Of a stretch of 64,000 nt of DNA, positions 13,761 to 26,800 are shown one piece after another. A program made the position numbers and the translations under genes. The stretch is taken from positions 248,001-312,000 of the forward strand of contig NW_024882202.1 in the NCBI RefSeq assembly GCF_019059575.1. The letters are read 5' to 3'. This stretch comes from Amphibalanus amphitrite (lineage: Eukaryota > Arthropoda > Thecostraca > Balanomorpha > Balanidae). The notes under the pieces are model-generated. The model saw only the letters and a program-made list of their open reading frames with translations, did no database searches and had not been told where the DNA came from. Position 1 is the stretch's first letter; each line of letters opens with the position of its first letter.

Positions 13761-13939
13761 TCACGTGGCCGGTGACCCCGCGGCGCCAGCTGACGGCCGC
13801 CGGAGGACAGAGGGGTGATGGACCGCCGGCTGCCGGACAGAGCAGCGGTGTCCATCAGCGCGACACGTGCAAACAGGGCACCGAGGGTCAGACGGGTCAA
13901 CACAGACAGGGTGTGGTGGACACTGGACGGCATAACAGA
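13761..13939 (-). CDS. Possible Cys-rich terminal exon (doubtful)
   Basis: After an acceptor-like TTGTTTACAG the minus-strand frame has cysteines spaced CYAVQC, PVC, RCPVCTC and HRC, followed by an Arg/Pro/Ala-rich tail and a stop at 13761. The cysteine spacing recalls small secreted modules. No partner exon was identified, and its phase does not join to the last nidogen exon. Chance coding in a GC-rich region is likely. Confidence 0.2.
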
Positions 13940-15039
13940 CTGTAAACAACAGCCAACACTCGTCTGAAGTCCGTATACAGTCGGAGGACGTTGGACAGGA
14001 GGCATAGATCATAGAGCTGGTGGCTGAAAACAACTTTGTTATCGATTGATATCAATCGAATTATTGATCAATCTAGCGAAATAATTTTGTAAATTATGAA
14101 TGTTATCCATGATTGCACCTCATTTTCTCATTTTTTTATTGTTATAAGAAAACGATACGAAAGTTGAGACTTAGAGGCAACTGCCTTGCATTGTTGCTTT
14201 AATGTGTCCTCTTCTACATCAATTGGTTTGCTTCTACAATACATACCTATATAACTAAAAGTGCAGTAAATTGAACAAAATCCCTGCAAGGCTGTCCGAA
14301 TAGGCAGAACCGCCCCAAAATGTCAACCAATTTCCGTCAAACGAAACATGTCAGAGGTCACCTAAGATCATGATCTCGAATATCCTGAGTAACCTCTGGG
14401 CTAACCTTGCCTGGTCTAAAGATGTATCATATTTTTGTTGTAACTATTTTCTAGCGAATCGTATCTTGGAGCACCAAAACATGTTTCAATGCTGGTGTCT
14501 GTCCTGTGAACACTTGTCTTGCACATAATAAAAAGTCATGCAGTAGCCGGGTACACCAGTCTATTTACATTCAACATTATGTGATTGATTAATGATCATG
14601 TTTTGCATCAGCCTGGGCGATTGGCACGCCCATTTGGCTGGTGACATTGTTGAATGTTTATGCAGCTGTGGCGGGCATCTCGGCCCTCGGCGGGCGCACT
14701 ATGCAGTACCTGATGATGATGTTTCCTAATGTCAGTCGGGACCACCCTGCGCTCTGTTTGTTGTAGTAGGCGGGCCGGCCCGATCGTCGGCTCCGCTGGC
14801 CGCTCCTGACACTCCCAGGGCCAATAGAGGCCCCTGACACCGAGCAGACCTATACCGCAGATACGGCGGTCAGCGCCGCGCGCCGCGGTGGTCGCCCCTC
14901 TGCTCTCCATTACCACGAGCCAGTGCTCTGCGTGGTCTGTCTGTCACACTCAAACACGCTGTCACGTCCAAACGTTTCATATCTTTGGCTTATTTTTGTT
15001 TTAGAACCTTGTTCTCGAACAGTAATGAACGCAGTTGGC

Positions 15040-15275
15040 TAGAGATGTCAATCGGATACCAACTTTTTGGTATACCGATACCAAACCGATACCAACTTGG
15101 TATTTGGTATTTTGATCCTAATGTTGTTGGTATTTTGTTGGTATTACGAATCCGGCTAATGTATAAGAGGATACGAATTCGGTAAAAAGTTGGTATTTCC
15201 CTCATGTTCCCAAGTTGGTTTGGTTTCGGTATTTTTTCATGGTTTTGGTTGGCATTTGGTTTGGTATCGGTATCC
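15040..15275. repeat. Degenerate TTGGTAT repeat
   Basis: Many copies of TTGGTAT and ATACCAA variants in both orientations around 15.05-15.27 kb. Confidence 0.7.
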
Positions 15276-17281
15276 TGATTTTCCGTTATTGACATCACTA
15301 CAGCTGGCACACTCGATATAAATCATGATACTTTTTCCAAAACTGTGCACCCATGTCGGTAAACAGTTCGTGAAACACTTCAAACAGTACACTGGTAATT
15401 CATTCATCGATCGCATACCCCGGCCATCGGTGGTCATCGCAGAGCTTTCACCACACGAATTCGCCGTATCGGCCCGGCTCTCATCTCGGTCTTCTGGAAA
15501 CTGGTGTAAGTGGAGCCTGCACTATCAGATAATGAATGGGCATTTCCTCAACAGAGGCATGGCCAAACGTCAACAGCCGCGGCTGGAATGTGGGCGCGGA
15601 CTACCGAGAGACTGACCCTCTGACGCCGGCCAGCGTCCCGCTTTACTGCAGAGTTGCGCGTGTGTTCAGTAAACGTGCAGCCTCAGTGCGCTCGTCTGTC
15701 GGCACTTGTTTGATTGCGGTCAAACTGAGGCAGCGCTATCGGCTCTGATTTCGTGTCCGGGTGCGCGCCGTTGCGCCGCTATCTCTGCCCGAGGCGGTGA
15801 CCGCTCAAGGCGAGTCAATTTACATGGCGGCTCAGTGAATGTGGTGCTCTGTCGGCGATGACGTCACAGGATTTCCGGTGGCTCTGTCTGCCGGACTGAT
15901 GTATTGAGTAACGGTGCATGTGTAGGGATCTGTAAACTTGTATTGAGGAGGCATAAGACGGCCTGCAATTTGTAGACTTCCTGAACAAACAGATTAACGA
16001 AATGCATGTTTGTGGTAACGGTCAAGTGCCAAAAGCACGAGTTGTCGCCGATATGCTGAATGGATTGCTAGTGGACTACCGGTAATGGTAATGGTACATA
16101 TGGATGGTGAAGTGATTTTTGGGTAGACAATGAACATATTGATTATTGAATTGTAATGAACGAAGTGATTGTCCCAGACGTCTGGTAAATTTTATAACGG
16201 ACGCAGTTTGATACCCGGTAAACCGAGTAAGACCGTTCCCTGGGCAATGTTTGCTTTGGTGCATAATTATCTGCTCTCTTCTCTGAAGGCCAGCATACGA
16301 CCAGACGCCCCTGGGACCGGATGGGTGCTGTAATGCTGTGCAAACAGCGTCATTTGGAGCGTTTAGTGCATCATCACCAACACAGTACGGAGACGGAATG
16401 AGGCCATCACTAGGATAACAGTGTCTCTTACAGCCATAAACGGGATGTGAGTGTGTGTGTATGAAAATGGCATAACCGATATATTACATAATATTATAAA
16501 AGTAACCCAATAAACATTATTAGTCTATCACATAGCTAGTCGCTATATGAACAATTAAGATGAAGCCACTGGCTCATGCATGATAATTCATATTTTGGCG
16601 AGTTTTGCCTCGACTCCTGAGCAGGGTTGTATACGACTCAATCAATAGCAATCAATTCAATCACGACAAATTTGGGAAACCAATCAAATCAATCAAGTCA
16701 GAGCAGTTTTCGGGAATTGATTCAATCGACTCAAACGCGACAATGAAAGGAATCAATCAACTCAATCAAACGACTCAAACCAAGACATACATTAGGTTTT
16801 TTGCCCCACCAACTTGGAAAAGTGTCCATAGCAGTCTGGTGTACCTATACCTACCTACCTACCTACCTACCTACCTACAGAAGAAACATAAAAATATTGT
16901 CATCTAAAATTATAAATTGCCATGCCATTCAAAGTTTCTATGTAATAAGGAAGGATACCTAGTGATGGACAGGTGGATCATGATATTGAGGTTCAATGGG
17001 TAGAATTGGAGCAGAAGTTTCATTTAATGGGTGCAAAATGACCCAGTAGTTGACTCGCCCCTTAACCCAAATCACCACCTTTCACCTAAAAGTTGTCAAT
17101 TTAATTTTGGCCATATTCCAACGCCATTTACACTAAATATCAGATATTGCAGTTGAAAGTTGGCTGCTCGGATTTTGGCAGTGTTCGTGATTTGGCCATT
17201 TACCCTACACCATGTCTATTTTAATGGATAATATGCATCAATAACATATTAACCATAGGGAAATAGAAATAAATATCTTAC

Positions 17282-17435
17282 CTGCATCATGCATGTGACG
17301 GTTTCGGTTAGACAGAGACTGACGGGCAGCCTGAAAAATCATTCCACACAATGTGCATTTGAGACATGGGATGTTGTCAGATTGGGAAGGAAGAGATTTG
17401 AAGTATTTAGCGGTCCACGATTCTGGACGTGGCAT
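17282..17435 (-). pseudogene. BED-type zinc-finger exon, hAT transposase remnant
   Basis: Starting at an ATG at 17435, the frame encodes W-T-A-K-Y-F, then C-x2-C (CTLC), then N-x-RHMH, the order of a BED zinc finger (aromatic pair, CxxC, H-x-H). A strong donor GCAG|gtaaga follows at 17281. BED fingers sit at the N terminus of hAT transposases, which fits the surrounding terminal repeats. A miniature element is inserted 10 bp upstream of the ATG. Only about 660 bp remain to the element's left end, too little for a full transposase. Confidence 0.55.
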
Positions 17436-17445
17436 GTCAATGTTA

Positions 17446-18338
17446 GGTAGGGGAAGTTGGGGCAATGCCGGAGTTGGGGCAAAGCCGAAATTCGAGATAT
17501 TTCGAAAACCGTAAGACATAGATGCCACCTGTCAGTGATGCTCTGAAGCTTAAGTGACTACAATTATCGCATGTTTGTTACGAGTCGTCATTCGGAATAC
17601 TTCGGCTGTGAGGGCGCCAAGAGCGTTTTCAAGGTACGCGTTCCTTGTACTACATGCGCCTTTGAAGCTGCATTTCTTACTCATTATGCTACCGTTTGTC
17701 TGGCCAATTCGGTCAAGTAATCTTCAGCATGTCTTTGCATAAGTGTGCTGCCTATTTGAAATTTATACGGCACGTTGAAAAGTTATGGGCCTGCAAATGA
17801 AAGTATGGCTGGCTGGGGTAATGCCGAAAACGTGCAATTACGCACGTTAAAGCACGCTACGTGGACTTTACTGCTGTACAATAGCAACGCGAATTTTTAG
17901 TCACACAAATTACACTTTCAACCGACACAACGGCCTGTTACCTGTAAGGAATTATTTACCTGGCATTTTCTTATTATATCACATAACTTCCAGTGTGCAC
18001 CAAGCGTCCTCAAGCTCTTAAAACGCGTGTCAGCTTTGATAAATTCTGGATAAAGTTTGAGATCAAGTGGCAAAACATCAATGTCGGCATTCCCCGTAGA
18101 TCATTTCTCCCATTTTCGGCTTTCCCCGCAGTCCGGGGCAACGCCGAAAAAGTCACTTCTTTGATATTTTTAGCTTGTGCGCTTAACGGTATGCGAGTTC
18201 ATCAAATGCGCCTGGTATGTTTGAAAGGCAAAAGACTGGCCTCTCGAATGACGCCAACAAGAATAGCTTATGTTGTCTACCTTGCGTGCTACGGGCGTCA
18301 GAAAAAAAGCATTCGGCGTTCCCCCAACTTCCCCTACC
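17446..18338. mobile_element. TA-flanked miniature inverted-repeat element
   Basis: The left end GGTAGGGGAAGTTGGGG and the right end (same sequence, inverted) match over about 25 bp with two differences. Each is flanked by TA (17444-17445 and 18339-18340), as expected for Tc1/mariner/pogo insertions. Length is 893 bp. The GGGGCAA-GCCGAA motif recurs inside. The open frame across 17993-18379 resembles no known transposase, so this looks like a non-autonomous copy inside the hAT-type element. Confidence 0.75.
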
Positions 18339-18737
18339 TATGTGAAGAATTCAAAACATTTTATTGCAATACAATTTGAAACTGTTAGGACTGGGGGATA
18401 GGGATGAGGATTAAAAATATATTTAAAAGGAAATGGAGAGGACAGGGACTCTGGGAAAACGGCACGGCGCGACTGCGAAACAACGAAAACGTGTTTGGAT
18501 TTGCCAATAAGTATGCTAAGCTTTTATAAATCCTTATTCTACTTCTTTTGACTTTTTGGTAAGATGACGTCATTGATTATCATGTAGTATGGTAGATCAT
18601 CATAAAATAAATCGGTTGTACAGCACCAATTTCGCTTTAATTATTATTTCATTTGAAATAAAAACACTTAATAATATTCGGTAAAATATTTAAGGAAAAT
18701 GAAATATATTAAATAATAAATATGTTATGCTTACTTA

Positions 18738-20182
18738 GGCTCTCAGGAGCAAAGGATCAACAATTCAAAAAGGAGATCGTCAGGAGCCAACAAGCTACAG
18801 ACCCGTGAGTCTCACTGCAGTGCCGTGCAAAGTTATTGAGTCACTGGTAAGGGACAGCCTACTTGCACACCTAACCTCAACTGGCCAGCTACATCAGGCT
18901 CAGCATGGGTTTCTCCCCAAAAGGTCTTGCACCTCACAGCTCCTGGGGGTGATTGAGGACTGGACTGCTGCCATGGAAGAGGGAGTACCTGTTGATGTGG
19001 CGTACCTAGACTTCGCCAAGGCATTCGATTCGGTACCACACAAGCGACTCCTAGGCAAGTTGAGGTCTTATGGTGTGTCGGGTCGACTCCTGAACTGGAT
19101 CCAGGCCTTCCTGTTTGAGCGCCTTCAAAGGGGGTTGTTCGGGGATGCAAGTCAGCCTGGGCTCCAGTAACAAGCGGCATTCCGCAAGGCACCGTCCTCG
19201 GTCCTGCACTTTTCACAGTGTATGTGAACGACATGCCAGCACAGGTCACCAACACAGTGAAGATGTTCGCAGACGATACCAAGCTGTACTGCAAGATGAC
19301 TGCCAACCACGATGGCCTGCAGGACGACATCGACGCTCTGGTCCGCTGGTCGGAGACATGGCTGCTCCCCTTCAATGGTGCGAAGTGCAAGACCATGCAC
19401 CTAGGCTTCCACAACCCAGACCGCACGTACCACTTGAATGGAACTGCTGTCGCCACCTGCGAGGAGGAACGAGACCTAGGTATTATCATCGACAGGCAGC
19501 TAAGATTCCACAAGCAGACAGCCGCTGCCGTCGCCAAGGCTTCACAGATACTCGCAGTGATCCGTCGGTCGTTGAGAACCTGGATGAGTTCACTTTACCT
19601 CTTCTTTTCAAGGCCTTAGTCCGACCCTTCCTCGAGTTTGGGAACGCCATCTGGGGTCCATTCTCCAAAGAAGACCAGAAGAGACTGGAGGGTGCAGCGA
19701 CGCGCGACCCGCCTGATCACGGACCTCAGAGACCTGCCGTACCCTGACAGGCTTCGCCGCCTCGGCCTCCCATCGCTGCACTACCGCCGTCGTCGTGGAG
19801 ATATGGTGACCGTGTACCAGCTCTTCCACGGACTTCTGGATGTGCCGCTTGAGTCACTGCTGACGAGACACGAAGCGCAAACACGCGAGGCCACCATGGA
19901 AGCTGAGGAACCAAACGCCAAGCATCTTTCTCGCAGGAACGCGTTCAGCGTCAGAATCATCAACGATTGGAACGCCCTGCCAACAACGTCGTCGCTGCTG
20001 AGTCGCTGTCGTCTTTCAAGGCGCGGCTGGACCGGCACTGGTCGAGCGTGATGTTCGACATCCCTACCCTCTACTAAGGACCATAGCCTCTCCGATTATG
20101 CCTTTCACTCGATATGAGCGGGACCCATAGGCCGAGTGGCCTTATAACCCGATGACCAACTAGGTAAGGTAAGGTAAGGTAA
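18738..20182 (+). mobile_element. 5'-truncated non-LTR retrotransposon (CR1/Jockey group)
   Basis: Reverse transcriptase motifs appear in order: KGD-SYRPVSLT, QHGFLPKRSC, YLDFAKAFDSVPHKRLL (motif A), SGIPQGTVLGPALF, MFADDTKLY (motif C, at 19263-19289), and the C-terminal segment ending in FDIPTLY and a stop at 20075. The product is spread over different frames with shifts near 19.14, 19.57, 19.70 and 19.99 kb, so it is inactive. The endonuclease and ORF1 parts are missing. The copy ends in a (GGTAA)n tail at 20163-20182, as CR1-like elements end in short repeats. It is inserted within the hAT-type element. Confidence 0.85.
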
Positions 20183-20871
20183 CAAACGTTCTGCTGCAAA
20201 TTAAACAATGCAGCAAATTAGCTATTAATTGTACGTAAACGTAATCAGCGAGACGAAAACGGCGCTTTTTTTTTGTTTCAGTTATTTTGTAGGGTTTCAG
20301 CACTGAACTCTATAATGTTTCAGATATTTATAGAGTTCAGTGGGTTGTTTCTGAGGAGATGTGGAGATGTGAATTATTATTAATCACACTTTATAGTATA
20401 TAGGGCCTTGCACTTTATCATCTGGATTAAAAAAAAAAACGTTTCCTGCTGAGTGCAGAAAAAAGGTAGGTGCATCGCCAGGTTCTATCACCAGGATTGG
20501 AGCAGTTATTGCAGTTGAAAGTCACGTTGGCTGTTCATGTTGTTTAGGCCCTGTTCTTTATTTGGCCATCTACCCCATATTGCAGTTGTGATGACACAGT
20601 TTTCAGTGTAGTTTTGTGATCTTTGGTGTCATCAATTGGTGTCATTATTTTTCGTCAACTAAACTTATTTGACTTTCCATTCAATCGACTCAATCATACG
20701 AGTCACTCTAATTTTCGGGAATAAAATCAGTCAACCAGTCGCTAAAGTCAAACGAGTCAGTCAACCAGTCATCTCGAAAAGTCAATCGACTCAATCCAAT
20801 CAACTCAAAATACGCGTTGAAACAAATCAATCAATTCAATCGACTTGATTGGTAACAACCCTGCTCCTGAG

Positions 20872-23606
<2,735 letters not shown>

Positions 23607-23824
23607 TTAGCGTGTGTCCCGCAGTTGGCGGTAGGTGGCAGGCCGATCGGGCCGGTAGGTGTCAAGCTCAGCGGGCCGTCTCCGTTTTGTCGGCAGATGG
23701 ACGGGCCCGAGGGTTCGGTTGACATACTGGTCCGGGCAGATGCAGACGCGACTGCCTCCGTCCGTGGGCAGGCACAGCTGCTCGGCCGGGCAGCCGCCGT
23801 TCTGACGTCCGCACACGTTCGTCA
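23607..23824 (-). CDS. nid: Nidogen last visible exon: terminal EGF-like module
   Basis: After a good acceptor the exon reads [17 protein letters not shown] and then VCIC, five cysteines of an EGF module. In the open frame no sixth cysteine follows before the stop at 23607, and the last 40 or so residues are Arg/Pro-rich. A donor-like CA|GTATGT right after the fifth cysteine (exon end 23728) would give a phase-2 junction to an exon further downstream that was not found. No AATAAA was seen near the stop on this strand. The exon is firm as far as 23729; the segment 23607-23728 may be intronic. Confidence 0.6.
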
Positions 23825-26800
23825 CTGAAAAGAAACAGTGGTAAGTGCTTACTGCCACTGAAAGTTGCCTATAACGATTCACGTCCCATATTCATCCCTC
23901 GGCTTGATGCAAGGTATGTACAGTGGGTCTATTTAAGATCTCCAGAGCCACCACGTGGCGCTACGGTCGGGGTAGGGCGAGTCCAAATCCCGAGGGGAGT
24001 GAGGTCACCGGTCATTGTGGGGGAAGGAGGGAGGGGGGAGTGACGCGGTATCACGGCGCATGGGGGGCGTGCGTAGCGCCGGGAGTGGGCCGCCCAGGGC
24101 CGCCCGCCACTGCGCCGAGGCTGAGGGGAGGGGATGATGGTTGCAGGTGCGTTCACTCCGGTATGGTGGTATCCTGTTGATGTGGAACCAGCGACTGAAG
24201 AATGCGACTGAAGAGAATCATTATCTCAAACAAATGGGCAAGCGAGAGGCAGTGCCAGTTCCAGTCAAAATGTTGAACAATGATAGGTAATTGAAATCAA
24301 GGACGTATTCATAGCATGCAACTATTCAGTCGATAGTTGCATGATGTCTTAGGCCCTTTTCTAAACTGTTATTTGAGTTGGATATTTTTTTCATTTGGCA
24401 CGTTCAGTTTTCGTGGGTTTTATCGGGTCGAAGAGAATTAGAATAGAAAACAAAGAGTTGAAATGGCTCCAGAAAATTCCCAAAAAATATTTTCTTAAAA
24501 ATGAAACTTAGCTAAACATTTATAAGCGACAATTTTGACTTTATTGGGAGGATATTGGGGGAAAATGTCATTGTGCTTGTCTGTGTTGCAGTAGAAGGAA
24601 ATTTTTAGTTCGTGTCTAGATAAAACTAGACCAGGGAGTGGGGCTCGAACTCACGACATCACATTCAGCTCACAGGTTACCCAACCTCGACGCTACGAGC
24701 ACCCACCGCCCTGCGCAGCTTGCTCAGTGTTTCGCCTAAAGTTCGGCCAAAGTGTCTGACGTCTGTCAATGTCACGAGGCTAAACAAGGTAAACGTCCGT
24801 CCCGGTAGCTCAGTCGGTGAAGCGTTGGACTCCGTGTGGTGAGAGCGCACGTCCCGGTTTCAAAAGTCCGGGTTCGAAACGCGACCAGCGCTTGACGTTT
24901 TTGAGCCTCCTGACGGCAGGCCGCTGCCAGGCAAAGTCAGTGAGGGGACCGGCCATGCGCGGCTATGTGCGCATGTTAAAACTTGGACTCTTACTTCTGT
25001 CATAGACCAGGAATTGCTTAATCGGAGGGCAGATGGCAGGGTCAACGCAACAAGCTCAGCATAGCGGGGACTCTGTCCTTGTGATTCCATCCATTCAAAA
25101 GGTTCAGGCCAAATTTATATTAAAAAAGGGGAGCCGAGCCAGGTTGGGCCGGGTTGAACCAGGTTAGACCGGGATCTTACACGCAATCATGGTCAGACAA
25201 AACAGAAGCTAATTTCGGGTCAAATATTTTTATTAAATGATCTTATTTTTTTTAGCTTACACGCATAATAACTAAGTTTTTTTTGAACTCGAGACTTCAT
25301 GCGCAAAAAGGTGGTATTCGTCCACTTTTCCTCATCTTCTGTTAGCGAGTTCATTCGACCTAAAAGACCAGTCTTACCAGCAAAAAAAAAAAAAACGCCA
25401 GCCGGTCAAAAAACTGGCGAACGATACGATCTTTCGAGTGCTTATTATATTCAATGAAAATTTCAGGAGACATAAATTATCATAGGTAATCCTTATACCT
25501 AGCTACTGGGCGCTCGGATCATTCGCTGGCATTCCATTGCCAGCTGCATTACCAATATCACATTTGCATTACTTTGGGTGCATCCTAGTTGACAGCAGGT
25601 GAACCGGTCCGGCCACAGCAATGAGCAAACCCATGCCTCATTTATTATCCTTTCCTTCCAAGCAGCCAAGCTAACCGGCCGCCCGGCCCACCACCGCGCT
25701 ATGGAACAGCGCTGGAGTGCGCCATTTGCCTGCGGCAGTGCCCCACCGCGCCGGGGCTGTTTGACAGGTCACCCGCACCGTGACCTCGCCAACCGCCCCC
25801 CTGCCCCGCCCACCTCCCCATCGGGCCCAGCTCGGTACTGACCTCCCCTTGAATTTGACATGGACTCGACTGAGGCTCAACGCCATCTAGTAACGTCTGG
25901 AGATCCTTACTAGATCCACTGTACATACGGCATTGGTGCTGGAACCTCTTATGCGTGTTAGTCATCGCTCCCGTTGTATTCATTAACCCATTTTGATGAG
26001 TTACCTCTGCTTGAAATCCATCAAGCTGCACGAGAAAAATTAGCTTCCTATAGCCTCCAAAACGCAAACTCCTTTGGACCCTGTTCAACACGTTCTCTCT
26101 GAGCCCCGCCATCCCTGACGAAGCATCCACCCCAGGAGAGGAGGAATACAGTGCTCCTTACCCTGAGGACAGGTCCGAGGCGTGGCCACCAGTCCATACA
26201 GCTTCCCAGACGTCCCCAGCACGGACCGCAGCGACTTGCCACGCTCACCCGTCGCCTTGTTCACGACGTGGATCTTCTTACTGCCGATCAGAGCGAAGGA
26301 GTATCAGTGTCTGTGGGGCTCTGAATTGACCAGGCTCACAGTTAAATTTGACACAGCACGCAGCGCGAACTCAACTCGTCAAAGGACAGCGAGTTCTGAC
26401 TCAGCGGGCTTCAAGACCCGCTCGTTCCAGTCGGTCCATTAGAGAGTACTCACTCGTTCCAGTCGGTCCAGTAGATGTTGTCGTCAGTGATGGCGATGCC
26501 GAAGGGATAGCTGGCGCCGTCAGCCACCAGCCGTCGGGTCCGGTGCGTCAGCGAAAAACACTCTACCGGCAAAATGAACGCACATATCGGTCATTGGACA
26601 GCGCACAACTGAGGGTGAGATGCCGTACAATCTTACTGACTATTCCATTGTGCTACTCTCCCAACTTGAAATTCTGCTTTGTAAGATCACAAACATAACA
26701 AATCACAGATAGATATTTATACATGCAAGCCATTATAATTATATAAAACGCCCATACCTAATGTACGAGGAAAATGACGCCCGCCCTTTCTCTCCTCCTG

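Larger units (their letters stand above)
11740..16621. other. Non-coding spacer
   Basis: No domain was recognised apart from the doubtful Cys-rich exon at 13761-13939. The TTGGTAT repeat lies at 15.05-15.27 kb. Confidence 0.4.
16622..20863. mobile_element. hAT-type element with later insertions
   Basis: The ends are inverted: CAGGGTTGT at the left and its complement at the right, followed inward on both sides by arrays of AATCGACTCAATC-like subterminal repeats. Both ends are flanked by the same 8-bp sequence CTCCTGAG (16614-16621 and 20864-20871). An 8-bp duplication and a CAGGG terminus are hAT hallmarks. The interior holds a minus-strand BED zinc-finger exon, a TA-flanked miniature element and a non-LTR reverse transcriptase fragment. 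No full transposase catalytic region was recognised, so the copy is probably non-autonomous or decayed. Confidence 0.8.

Noticed and set aside
13761..13939. Final nidogen exon
   Set aside because: Incoming phase does not match the phase-2 donor at 23727, and the frame that does match stops after a few residues with the wrong cysteine spacing.
18833..19537. Long minus-strand open frame of 234 codons
   Set aside because: It is the antisense of the reverse transcriptase fragment, whose motifs are all on the plus strand.
24799..24885. Working tRNA gene
   Set aside because: A and B boxes are good but the acceptor and anticodon stems do not fold; kept only as a tRNA-like repeat.
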